Assembly: GCA_033720695.1 (NCBI GenBank)
Contig: JAWWCA010000094.1
Span: forward strand, 1 to 13,919
Source: DATGQT01 sp033720695
Lineage (GTDB): Bacteria; Bacteroidota; Rhodothermia; Rhodothermales; Rubricoccaceae
Direction: 5' to 3'
DNA: 13,919 nt
This document shows, piece by piece, positions 7,189-13,591 of this stretch. The position numbers and the translations under genes were made by a program. The notes under the pieces are model-generated. The model did not search any database. It worked only from the letters and a program-made list of their open reading frames with translations, and was not told the origin of the DNA. Numbering within the stretch: the first letter of the stretch is position 1; each line of letters begins with the position of its first letter.

Positions 7189-7234
7189 CGGGGCGTGCGT
7201 GCGGGGGACGTGTATCAGCCGATCCGCGGGGCCG

Positions 7235-7819
7235 TTAAGTCACGGAGCGGGCTCGGACAGGTTCCTCCCGCGCCTCCTCCACGGCGTGGAAGAGCTCCTC
7301 CTCGCCGGTGAGGCGTTCGGCCAGGCGGTCGAGCGCCGTCTTGATCCCGAACCCGACGGCGGTCGTGAACGCCACCTCCCAGCCCGCGGCGAGCGCGCCG
7401 CGCCGCTGCCGCTCCGGCGGCGGAGCGTAGACGAGAGGCGGGCGGCGCCGGAACGTCTTCTCGATCGCAGCCTCGGGGTCCTCCCCGCGCGCCACGCGCT
7501 GGGCGGCCGTTTCCAGCATCGACGCGGCGTACAACCGGAGGACCTCGTCGTGGTCGCTGGTGCGGGGTCGGCGGCGCCGTCGGCGGAGCCCCCAGAGCAG
7601 GCCCATGGTGAGTCCCCCAACGAGGAAGAGGCCCGCAGACTGGAGCGGGCGGCTTCGGATCACATCGGGCAGCGGTTGCCCCTGGACCGTCACGTCGGCG
7701 ACCGTGGTGACCTCGGTCTCGAGCGCGGCGAGGTGGTTCTGGATGGATCGCTCGCGGGCCTCCAGGCGGGCACGCAGTTCGACGGACGTCGGGGAGGGAG
7801 AGGTGGCGGACTCAGCCAT
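7235..7819 (-). CDS. YqjD/DUF3618-like membrane-anchored protein
   Basis: 194 residues from ATG 7819, which shares its A with the stop of the upstream gene (TGATG), a sign of translational coupling and the reason for this start. The open frame continues further upstream but there is only a shadow of the preceding gene. The N-terminus (about 10-40) is a charged helix (ELRARLEARERSIQNHL). A single membrane helix (about 60-78, SAGLFLVGGLTMGLLWGL) follows, then a run of six arginines (79-84) expected to stay in the cytoplasm, and an Ala/Glu-rich helical tail with a second weakly hydrophobic segment near 145-160. Charged helix plus one helix plus basic cluster resembles the DUF3618/YqjD type, whose E. 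coli member is a membrane-anchored ribosome-binding protein. The pairing with a YqjE-like neighbour supports this. Function here is inferred. Confidence 0.65.
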   Translation of the reverse strand: MAESATSPSPTSVELRARLEARERSIQNHLAALETEVTTVADVTVQGQPLPDVIRSRPLQSAGLFLVGGLTMGLLWGLRRRRRRPRTSDHDEVLRLYAASMLETAAQRVARGEDPEAAIEKTFRRRPPLVYAPPPERQRRGALAAGWEVAFTTAVGFGIKTALDRLAERLTGEEELFHAVEEAREEPVRARSVT

Positions 7820-8370
7820 CAGGCGGGGCGCTGGACGGTGGCGGACGGGGGCGGCTTCGGCTTGAGCGTGCGATACGACACGAGCGCCGCGACGAAGAGG
7901 AGGAGGGTGACGACGAGGAAGCCGAGGAACAGGGCGAGGAGCAGGCTCATCTCGAAGAGGAGCGAGAGGATCCACCCGACGGCAAAGGCGAGGGTCAAGA
8001 GAAAGAACATGCCTCCGAGCGCGGCGAAGAGCGCAGCGGCGGCCCCCTGCTTGGCCTGGCCGATTCGGTAGTCGACCTGCTCCTCGATCTCGGCCTTGGC
8101 CAGCTCGATGCGGAGCTCGATCCACTCCTTGAGGTCCTCGCCCAGCCCCGACACTGCGTCGCCAATCCGAGCGAGCTTGCCCTTGTGCTCGGGGAGCCGG
8201 CGGTCGACGGGCGCGGGCGACCGTGAGGGGTCCGGGATGGCCGGCGTCCGGACCGGCGCAGGCAAGGTGGACGGCGGCGAAGGCGGCGGGCTCGCCGGAA
8301 GGGCAGTCGGCCGGTCGCGCTCGCGTACGGGGACGGGCGCGCGGGCGACGGGGTCCCGAAGGTCAGACAT
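7819..8370 (-). CDS. Phage-holin-III superfamily / YqjE-like (DUF1469) membrane protein
   Basis: 183 residues from ATG 8370. A disordered Pro/Ala/Arg-rich N-terminus (1-60) precedes an amphipathic helix with alternating acidic and basic residues (about 66-107, including ELRIELAKAEIEEQVDYR), then two strong membrane helices at about 111-134 and 141-164 and a short polar tail. The charged helix followed by a two-helix hairpin is the layout of the DUF1469/Phage_holin_3_6 family, which includes E. coli YqjE; despite the name these are chromosomal membrane proteins. There are no other phage genes here. An upstream ATG at 8484 in frame would add 38 residues of low-complexity sequence lying across the divergent regulatory gap, so 8370 is preferred. 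It is the first gene of the nine-gene minus-strand run and is coupled to the YqjD-like gene by a TGATG overlap. Confidence 0.7.
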   Translation of the reverse strand: MSDLRDPVARAPVPVRERDRPTALPASPPPSPPSTLPAPVRTPAIPDPSRSPAPVDRRLPEHKGKLARIGDAVSGLGEDLKEWIELRIELAKAEIEEQVDYRIGQAKQGAAAALFAALGGMFFLLTLAFAVGWILSLLFEMSLLLALFLGFLVVTLLLFVAALVSYRTLKPKPPPSATVQRPA

Positions 8371-8396
8371 GGAGGAGCGAGAGAGAGGGGGCTTGG

Positions 8397-8431
8397 GCGG
8401 GTGGATACTGCCCACCCCGCACTTTGTTTTT
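8397..8431 (+). terminator. Hairpin plus T-tract in the divergent gap (terminator-like, role uncertain)
   Basis: GCGGGTGG (8397-8404) can pair with CCACCCCGC (8412-8420, one bulged C) around a 7-base loop, and ACTTTGTTTTT follows (8421-8431). On the plus strand this has the form of an intrinsic terminator, but no plus-strand gene lies upstream. It could stop read-through antisense to the YqjE-like gene, act as an attenuator in a long leader of the Nfu-like gene, or simply be the AT-rich part of a promoter region. Confidence 0.3.
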
Positions 8432-8450
8432 CCGGCGCCCCTCCCCCATC

Positions 8451-8465
8451 CCCCGAGCCTCGGGG
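8451..8465. promoter_or_regulatory. 15-base palindrome between divergent genes (operator candidate)
   Basis: CCCCGAG-C-CTCGGGG is a perfect 7+7 dyad. It lies 80 bases before the YqjE-like start and 54 bases before the Nfu-like start, a usual place for a shared operator. No regulator gene is adjacent and no second copy was noticed in the window. It is also able to fold as a short hairpin. Confidence 0.3.
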
Positions 8466-8519
8466 AATCGTGCACCTCACTCACGCGTAGACAGGGGCCT
8501 CCCCACCCGCCCAGCTCCG

Positions 8520-8804
8520 ATGCCGACGGTCACCACCCATCCGACGCCCAACCCGAACAGCCTCAAGTTCACGATGGACGGCGAGCGCTTCGTCGACTCG
8601 GGCCTCTTCGCCTACGGGGCCGCTGCGGAAGCCGAGGGCGACCCCCTGGCCTCCGCCCTCTTCGCCGTGCGCGGGGTCGTCAACGTGCTCATCGTACCCG
8701 ACTTCGTGACCGTCTCGAAGCACCCGGCGGCGAGTTGGGACCAGTTGGTTCCATCCATCGAACGGATCCTCGGGGAGCGCTCCGCCTCAGCGCAGGCCGA
8801 GTAG
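8520..8804 (+). CDS. Stand-alone Nfu/NifU N-terminal domain protein
   Basis: 94 residues from ATG 8520, the only plus-strand gene. The opening TPNPNSLKF (9-17) is the hallmark of the Nfu N-terminal domain (PF08712), and the rest follows the family: DPLASALFAVRGVVNVLIVPDFVTVSK (41-67) and a closing amphipathic helix. Full-length Nfu proteins add a C-terminal domain with a CxxC motif that carries an Fe-S cluster; here that domain is absent and the protein contains no cysteine at all, so it cannot hold a cluster itself. It may assist Fe-S targeting or protein interaction. The frame is open upstream for 99 codons, but that part lies antisense to the YqjE-like gene and in the divergent gap, and TPNPN is expected within the first residues. 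Its last 18 bases overlap the 3' end of the convergent acyl-CoA reductase-like gene. Confidence 0.88.
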   Translation: MPTVTTHPTPNPNSLKFTMDGERFVDSGLFAYGAAAEAEGDPLASALFAVRGVVNVLIVPDFVTVSKHPAASWDQLVPSIERILGERSASAQAE

Positions 8805-9815
8805 GTCAAAAAAGTCGTCGCCCCCCAGGTGCGGGCGGTGGGCGTCCCCGGGCGCGGCTGTGCGGCCCGTCCACCCCAACCGCGAGCGCAGGCGGTCGGA
8901 CACGACGACGAGCTCAACCGGGTGGGCCCGGAGCCACTCCCCTACGTCTCCGAGGGTGCGGTACTCCGCCCAGCGGAGGTGCCCCGCCGGCTGAGGCTCG
9001 GGCGGCCCCTTGCTGACGAGGAAGCCCTCCCCCCATGCGTGGGCCGTGCCTGCGGCCTGGAGGAAGGCGCGCGGCATCTGGAGCCGCCCTCCGAGAGGCG
9101 GCGGCGCGGGGAACAGCTCCCGAAACCCGGCGAGCGCGTCGAGGACGGGGTCGGGGGAGTGGTCCTCGGGCGCCCAGAGCACCCCGACGCGGCGCCGGGC
9201 GTCGGCGTGGAGCAGCGCGTCCTCGGCCAGCCCGATCCGCTCGTCTGGCGACTCCCGCCCGTCCGTCACGGCGACGGTGATCCGCTCCCCCCGGAGGCGG
9301 CGGCGGTCGTCGGGGATGCCCGCCCGGTCGCAGAGCGATCCCAGTGCCGCCATGGCTTCCTCCGAGCCGCTTCCGAGGACGAGGGTCGTCCCGGCCGGGA
9401 CCTCGTCCCAGGTCATCTCGAAGCGCACGTCCAGCGTGGGGTCGTGCGCACGCACCTCGGCGACGAAGGCAGGCAGCAGGAACGGCGACGTCGGCGGCAG
9501 CCGCACGGCGCCTCGGTGGCCGCACAGCGCGAGGGCCAGGAGCTCCCGCCACCCTGCCAATGGCTCGGGATCCTCCGTCCAGACGCCGACGAGGGTGGAC
9601 GCCCGCGCATGTCGGTCCCCGATCCAGCGGCGCAGCGCGGACTCCGACGCCTCATGCATCGCCTGGTTGACGGCGAAGGCGAGAGCCTCGGCGGTGTAGA
9701 GGTCGTTGTGCCGGAGCGTGCGCTCGGCGGCGTCGGCACGTGCCGGGTGTGAGGGGTCCCGCCAGGCTTGGGCCGAGGCCGCGAGGGCCTTGGCCCGGTC
9801 GATGGGGGCGCTCAT
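8787..9815 (-). CDS. LuxC-like acyl-CoA reductase family protein lacking the catalytic cysteine
   Basis: 342 residues, ATG at 9815 inside an ATGA overlap with the GMC gene. Family marks: a helical N-terminus; VGVWTEDPEPLAGWRELLALALCGH (76-100), matching the 'blocks near the nucleotide pocket, then SGH' region; VLGSGSEEA (146-154), the equivalent of the TGSNNSA segment; ITVAVTDG (179-186); VGVLWAPED (210-218), equivalent to the KLFVP strand; and GDAHRPHLGGDDFFDLLGL (323-341), matching the family's typical C-terminal G-Q-x-x-P-x-L-x-x-Y-x-D-x-x-D-x-L block. Known members reduce acyl-CoA or acyl-protein to aldehyde through a cysteine in a GCR motif just before the KLFVP strand. Here that stretch reads ADARRRV (204-210) with no cysteine; the only cysteines are at 98 and 162. 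It is probably non-catalytic or altered in mechanism. The family call is from motif recall, not alignment. Confidence 0.6.
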   Translation of the reverse strand: MSAPIDRAKALAASAQAWRDPSHPARADAAERTLRHNDLYTAEALAFAVNQAMHEASESALRRWIGDRHARASTLVGVWTEDPEPLAGWRELLALALCGHRGAVRLPPTSPFLLPAFVAEVRAHDPTLDVRFEMTWDEVPAGTTLVLGSGSEEAMAALGSLCDRAGIPDDRRRLRGERITVAVTDGRESPDERIGLAEDALLHADARRRVGVLWAPEDHSPDPVLDALAGFRELFPAPPPLGGRLQMPRAFLQAAGTAHAWGEGFLVSKGPPEPQPAGHLRWAEYRTLGDVGEWLRAHPVELVVVSDRLRSRLGWTGRTAAPGDAHRPHLGGDDFFDLLGLR

Positions 9816-11404
9816 GCCTCCGCCGAGGATTCGGCGAGCGCGGCGTCCTGAAGGATGAGGTCTGCGGCCTTCTCAGCGATCATCATGACCGGCGCGTTCG
9901 TGTTGCCGTTGACGATCTGAGGCATCACGGAGGCGTCCACGACGCGGAGACCTTCGACGCCGTTCACGCGGAGGTCGAGGTCGACGACCGCCGCCTCGTC
10001 CGGGCCCATCCGGCAGGTGCCGACGGGGTGGTAAAGGGTTTCGCACGTCTCTCGGACGAACCGGGCGATCTCGGTCGTCGTGCGCGCGTCTGGCCCGGGC
10101 GTGAGCTCCTCCCCTCGCACGTCGTCGTAGGCCGGCTGCGCGGCGATCTCGCGCGCCAGCTGCACCCCGCGCACGAGCGTGTCGAGATCGCCCTCGCTGG
10201 CGAGGTAGTTGGGGTCGATGGCCGGCGGCGCGAACGGCGACGTGTTGCGGAGCGTGATCCGGCCGCGCGAGGCCGTTCGGACGAGCGTGGGGCCCAGCGA
10301 AAAGCCGTGCTCTGTGGGCGGCTCCAGGCCGTGCTTCCAGAACAGCCCAGGGGCGCAGTGGAACTGCAGATCGGGCGCCGGTCCGGACCGCATGAAGGCG
10401 AAGCCGCCGGCCTCCGCCACGTTCGACGACAGGAGCCCCCGCCGACCGACGAGGTACCGAGCGACGCTCAGCGGGGAGTCGGCCGAGAGCAACGTCCCGC
10501 CGGCCCGGCTCCGGTACCGCACGCCCACGATGAGGTGGTCCTGGAGATTCTCCCCCACCTCCGGCCGATCGGCCACTACGTCTACGCCGAGGCGGCGTAG
10601 GGCGTCGGCTGGTCCGACGCCGGAGAGCAGGAGGAGCTGGGGCGTGTTGACTGCGCCGCCGCAGAGGACCACCTCCTGCGATGCTTCCACGCGCTCTGTC
10701 CCGCCCGCTCGCACGACTTCGACGCCTGTGGCGCGGCGCCCCTCGAAGTGGACGCGCGTCACGTGGGCGCCGGTCAAGACCGTCAGGTTCTTCCGCCCGA
10801 GGACGGGCTTGAGGAAGGCCGTCGCCCCGGAGGCGCGGCGCCCCCGCCGCTGGTGGAGTTGGTAGAGCCCGACGCCCTCCTGCTCCGCGCCGTTGAAGTC
10901 GGCGTTGAGCGGAAGCCCGGCTTGCCGCCCAGCTTCGACGAAGCGGCGGCTGAGCGGATGCGGGTCGCGCGGGTCCTCGACGCGCATCGGGCCGCCGACG
11001 CCGTGGTAGCGGTCGGCGCCGCGCGCGTTGTCCTCGGAGCGCTTGAAGTACGGCAGAACGCTCTCGTAGTCCCAGTCCGTGCATCCGGCCTCAGCCCACC
11101 CATCGTAGTCCGCGGCATGGCCGCGGATGTAGATCATGGCGTTGATGGCCGACGAGCCGCCGAGCACCTTCCCCCGCGGCCAGAACAGCTCCCGGCTGGC
11201 GAGGCGGGGTTGCGGCTCCGTGTGGTAGGCCCAGTCGGTCTCCGTCTTGAAGAGACGGCTGAACGCGGCAGGGATGTGAATCTCGGCCCGGGAGTCGGGG
11301 CCGCCGGCCTCGAGAAGGAGGACGTGCACCGAGGGATCGGCGCTGAGCCGGTTCGCGAGCACACACCCGGCTGTACCGGCGCCGACGATGACGTAGTCGT
11401 GCAT
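9812..11404 (-). CDS. GMC-family FAD-dependent oxidoreductase (choline/alcohol dehydrogenase-like)
   Basis: 530 residues, ATG at 11404. It oxidises an alcohol to an aldehyde using FAD; substrate not determinable. Marks: N-terminal dinucleotide-binding GAGTAGCVLANRL (8-20) and LLEAG (30-34); first GMC signature around GKVLGGSSAINAMIYIRG (78-95); second signature GAVNTPQLLLLSGVGP (250-265); NLQDH (286-290); and the C-terminal active site LYHPVGTCRMG (457-467), with catalytic His459, and NGNTNAPVMMIAEKAADLI (499-517), with the partner Asn503. Length is typical for BetA-like or alcohol dehydrogenase members. No signal peptide is seen. It overlaps the downstream LuxC-like gene by 4 bases (ATGA), so the two are coupled; this suggests a link to fatty alcohol or aldehyde metabolism. 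The start is preceded by six C residues and a pyrimidine-rich leader with a tandem 11-base repeat. Confidence 0.93.
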   Translation of the reverse strand: MHDYVIVGAGTAGCVLANRLSADPSVHVLLLEAGGPDSRAEIHIPAAFSRLFKTETDWAYHTEPQPRLASRELFWPRGKVLGGSSAINAMIYIRGHAADYDGWAEAGCTDWDYESVLPYFKRSEDNARGADRYHGVGGPMRVEDPRDPHPLSRRFVEAGRQAGLPLNADFNGAEQEGVGLYQLHQRRGRRASGATAFLKPVLGRKNLTVLTGAHVTRVHFEGRRATGVEVVRAGGTERVEASQEVVLCGGAVNTPQLLLLSGVGPADALRRLGVDVVADRPEVGENLQDHLIVGVRYRSRAGGTLLSADSPLSVARYLVGRRGLLSSNVAEAGGFAFMRSGPAPDLQFHCAPGLFWKHGLEPPTEHGFSLGPTLVRTASRGRITLRNTSPFAPPAIDPNYLASEGDLDTLVRGVQLAREIAAQPAYDDVRGEELTPGPDARTTTEIARFVRETCETLYHPVGTCRMGPDEAAVVDLDLRVNGVEGLRVVDASVMPQIVNGNTNAPVMMIAEKAADLILQDAALAESSAEA

Positions 11405-11440
11405 GGGGGGACTGGGAAGAAGGGCGCAGCGGGAGGCCTA

Positions 11441-11462
11441 GAGAGGGCCTGGAGAGGGCCTG
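11441..11462. repeat. Tandem 11-base repeat (two copies) in the GMC gene leader
   Basis: GAGAGGGCCTG occurs twice head to tail (11441-11451, 11452-11462), preceded by a partial copy (GGGAGGCCTA, 11431-11440). Read on the message strand this is a pyrimidine-rich leader with CCAGGCCCTCT units, 37-58 bases before the GMC start. No function can be assigned. Confidence 0.5.
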
Positions 11463-11495
11463 GGGTGCGCCCCCGCCTCGCATGCCGTCCCGGCC

Positions 11496-11524
11496 AACCT
11501 AGCCCCTCAGGCTACGGGGCGCAA
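11496..11524 (-). promoter_or_regulatory. Weak sigma70-like promoter candidate for the GMC/LuxC-like pair
   Basis: On the minus strand TTGCGC (11524-11519), 17 bases, TAGGTT (11501-11496). Only three of six bases match in each box, but the spacing is ideal and it lies about 90 bases before the GMC start in the longest gap of the window, downstream of rnd. Confidence 0.25.
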
Positions 11525-11569
11525 GGCCGATGGGTGACTGCGAGAGGCTGGGAGAACCGGCTCGGAGTG

Positions 11570-11585
11570 CTGGGCGCCCGCCCAG
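11570..11585 (-). terminator. GC hairpin just after the ribonuclease D stop
   Basis: CTGGGC/GCCCAG, a 6-bp stem with a 4-base loop, beginning 13 bases past the rnd stop on the minus strand. There is no T-run after it, so it is at best a weak or Rho-assisted stop or a 3'-end stabilising structure. Confidence 0.25.
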
Positions 11586-11598
11586 GCGTTGCGCTCTC

Positions 11599-12795
11599 TC
11601 AACCCTGCGGATCGGAGCGCCCGTCGTCGCTCGCACGTGTGCGACCCGCGAAACGCGGCCACCCGTCAGGATCGAGGGTGACGGAGGCGTCTCCCGTCAG
11701 GAGGCCGAGGAGGTCGTCGCCGAGGAACGTGCGGCGCCATCCGCGCAGCACCTCATGCACCTCGGGATCGGGGCCCTCCTCAACGAGGGCGCGGAGGTCC
11801 GACTTCGTCGCCACGAGCGCGGGGTCGATGCCCTCGCGTTGGCACCGGCCCGCGACGGCGGACTGCAAGAGGGTGGTGGCCGCCTGGATTCGGTCCTCGT
11901 CCTCCGGTCGGGAGGGACGCGACGGCCGCGCCTCCGGCGGCAGCGCTCGGCCCCGCTCGATGGCGCCGAGGAGGGCGTCGGCGTGGCGGCGGAGCACCTT
12001 GTCGGGGGTCCCACGCACCGAGAGCGACTCGATCCGGTCGGGCATCCGTCGGGCCGCCTCGACGAGCACCTCGTCGTCGAGGACCCGGCGGCGCGGGAGG
12101 TCACGGTCCCGCGCCTCCTCTTCGCGCCAGGCGGCGAGTTCCTGGAGAACGGCTCGCTGCACGCCCGAGAGCCCTCGGAGGCCGCGTCCCTTGACACGGC
12201 TCATCGCACGCTCGGACGGCTCCTCCTCGTACAGCGAGCCGTCGTCGTAGCGCCGCATCTCCTCCTCAACCCAGGCGCGGCGGCCTCGGGAGGATGCGCG
12301 GTCGAGGAGCACGCGCATCGCCTCCAGCAGGTAGCGGACGTCGTCCTCGGCGTAGGCCGTCTGCTCCTCCGAGAGCGGTCGCTTGAGCCAGTTGGAGCGG
12401 GTGGCCCCCTTCGGAAGCGACACGCCGGCGGTCTGGGCAAACAGGTCCTGCAGCGAGAGCGTGGCCGTGAGGCCGACGAATCCGGCGGCCCGCTGTGTGT
12501 CGAAAATGTTGACGGGGGTCGCGCCGCCCGCGGCGCGGCGGAGGATCGTGAGGTCCTGCACGGCGTCGTGCAGGACCTTGACGACGGAAGGGTCCTCCAG
12601 GAGCGCGCCGAGGGGGCGGAGGTCGAGGGCGACGGCGTCGAGGAGGTGGACGTCGTCCCGGCCGAGGCCGAGCTGGACGACGCCGAGGCGGGGGTAGTAC
12701 GTCCGTTCCCAGACGAACTCCGTGTCCAGGGCGACGGCCTGCGCCTCGCGGGCGCGGGCGACGAGGGCGGTGAGTTCGGCCTGCTGTGTGATCAT
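11599..12795 (-). CDS. rnd: Ribonuclease D
   Basis: 398 residues, ATG at 12795. A 3'-5' exoribonuclease of the DEDD-y group that trims tRNA and other structured RNA 3' ends in the cytosol. Exonuclease domain about 1-170: ExoI motif ALDTEF (22-27; Asp24, Glu26); ExoII LHDAVQDL (75-82; Asp81); ExoIII YAEDDVRYL (148-156; Tyr148 and Asp152), so all metal ligands and the tyrosine are present. SLPKGATRSNW (126-136) is a conserved linker. An HRDC-type helical domain follows (about 205-285), and the C-terminal part (about 305-390) may be a second one, as in the E. coli enzyme, whose length this matches closely. The gene sits alone between 145-base and 194-base gaps. The upstream gap contains interleaved inverted repeats, so leader-based control of this RNase is worth considering. 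Confidence 0.95.
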   Translation of the reverse strand: MITQQAELTALVARAREAQAVALDTEFVWERTYYPRLGVVQLGLGRDDVHLLDAVALDLRPLGALLEDPSVVKVLHDAVQDLTILRRAAGGATPVNIFDTQRAAGFVGLTATLSLQDLFAQTAGVSLPKGATRSNWLKRPLSEEQTAYAEDDVRYLLEAMRVLLDRASSRGRRAWVEEEMRRYDDGSLYEEEPSERAMSRVKGRGLRGLSGVQRAVLQELAAWREEEARDRDLPRRRVLDDEVLVEAARRMPDRIESLSVRGTPDKVLRRHADALLGAIERGRALPPEARPSRPSRPEDEDRIQAATTLLQSAVAGRCQREGIDPALVATKSDLRALVEEGPDPEVHEVLRGWRRTFLGDDLLGLLTGDASVTLDPDGWPRFAGRTRASDDGRSDPQG

Positions 12796-12835
12796 TCGTG
12801 GTGGAGAGCTCTGGTCCGTGAATCCTCTGCCTCAG

Positions 12836-12915
12836 GCACCCGCCGCTCTCCGAAGCCCCGCGCTGCGACGGCGCGGCGGGTGCGCGAGCGAAACGTGGCG
12901 AGACGCCTTCGGAGA
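12836..12915. other. Interleaved perfect inverted repeats (pseudoknot-capable) in the gap before ribonuclease D
   Basis: Arm A GCACCCGCCGC (12836-12846) has its exact reverse complement GCGGCGGGTGC at 12873-12883 (11 bp). Arm B TCTCCGAAG (12847-12855), directly abutting A, has its exact reverse complement CTTCGGAGA at 12907-12915 (9 bp). The order A-B-A'-B' allows an H-type pseudoknot or two helices in competition. The region lies between the stop of the redoxin gene and the start of rnd, both on the minus strand. There is no T-run, so it is not a typical intrinsic terminator. Confidence 0.5.
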
Positions 12916-12940
12916 ACCCAGGAGCGGGCGGTCGCGCGCC

Positions 12941-13534
12941 TCAGTCGCTGCGCTTGATGGTGCAGCCGAGCGCGTTCGTGGCCTGAATCTCGACCTCACG
13001 CCCCGCAAGGATGAGGTCCATCGCGTCCTGCAAGTACGGATCGTCGATGCGAGAGAGATCGGCGGGGCTGCTGTCGATCGCGCCCTCGTAGCGCAGGATC
13101 ATGCTGCTGTCGAAGAAGAACACCTGCGGGGTCGTCCGTGCCCCGAGGGCGTCGGCGAGCCGTCCGCCGTCGTCCACGACAGAGGGAAAGGAGAAGGCCG
13201 CGCGGTCGGCCGTCAGCCGCATCGTCGCCACGTCTTCGTCTGGGAAGCGGGTCGAGTCGTTGGCGTTGACGGCGACGAAGCCGATGCCTGCAGGCACGTA
13301 GTCCCGGGCCAGGGCGACGAGGCGCTCGGCGTACCGCTCGGTCCACGGGCAGACGTTGCTCCAGAAGACGACCACGAGGCCGTTGGTGCCCGCGAGCTCG
13401 CCGATCACGACGTCGCCGCCGCGGGCGTCCGTGAGCGAGAGCGATGGCTCGGGCAGGGGCTGCCCCACCTGGAGCGGCTGCGCCACGGCAGGTACCGTGA
13501 GGACAAACAGGGCGAGGAGGAGCGGTCTCAGCAT
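12941..13534 (-). CDS. Secreted thioredoxin-fold redoxin (PRX_like1 type)
   Basis: 197 residues from ATG 13534. Residues 1-19 are a signal peptide (MLRPLLLALFVLTVPAVA, cut near Ala-Gln), so it acts in the periplasm or envelope. An in-frame ATG five codons earlier (13549) is possible but gives a poorer signal. The redoxin domain has FWSNVCPWTERYAERL (57-72), with Cys62 in a C-P-W context rather than CxxC; VNANDSTRFPDE (89-100); the cis-Pro loop ARTTPQVFFFD (132-142); and a C-terminal ALGCTIKR (188-195) with Cys191. These match the PRX_like1 subfamily, which has one N-terminal cysteine and a terminal GC-I-K motif; the two cysteines could form a peroxidatic/resolving pair. It lies 57 bases after a TlpA-like gene, so two thiol-redox proteins are probably expressed together. 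Electron donor and target unknown. The start is directly preceded by six C residues. Confidence 0.85.
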   Translation of the reverse strand: MLRPLLLALFVLTVPAVAQPLQVGQPLPEPSLSLTDARGGDVVIGELAGTNGLVVVFWSNVCPWTERYAERLVALARDYVPAGIGFVAVNANDSTRFPDEDVATMRLTADRAAFSFPSVVDDGGRLADALGARTTPQVFFFDSSMILRYEGAIDSSPADLSRIDDPYLQDAMDLILAGREVEIQATNALGCTIKRSD

Positions 13535-13591
13535 GGGGGGACGGTGCACAGCGAGCGGGTGGGAACGGGGGCCTGGGGCGGGAGGCCGGCG

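Noticed and set aside
7819..8370. Phage lysis (holin) cassette suggested by the holin-III-like fold
   Set aside because: No endolysin, spanin or structural phage gene nearby; DUF1469 proteins are common chromosomal membrane proteins.
8371..8484. Start of the YqjE-like gene at 8484
   Set aside because: It would add 38 residues of unconserved sequence and place the divergent T-tract and palindrome region partly inside coding sequence.
10748..12250. A 500-codon plus-strand frame across the 11405-11598 gap
   Set aside because: It runs antisense through GMC and rnd coding sequence, and its composition changes abruptly where the opposite genes change frame.
12796..12940. tRNA or riboswitch in the gap before rnd
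   Set aside because: No cloverleaf, CCA end or known aptamer motif could be read; only the interleaved inverted repeats stand out.
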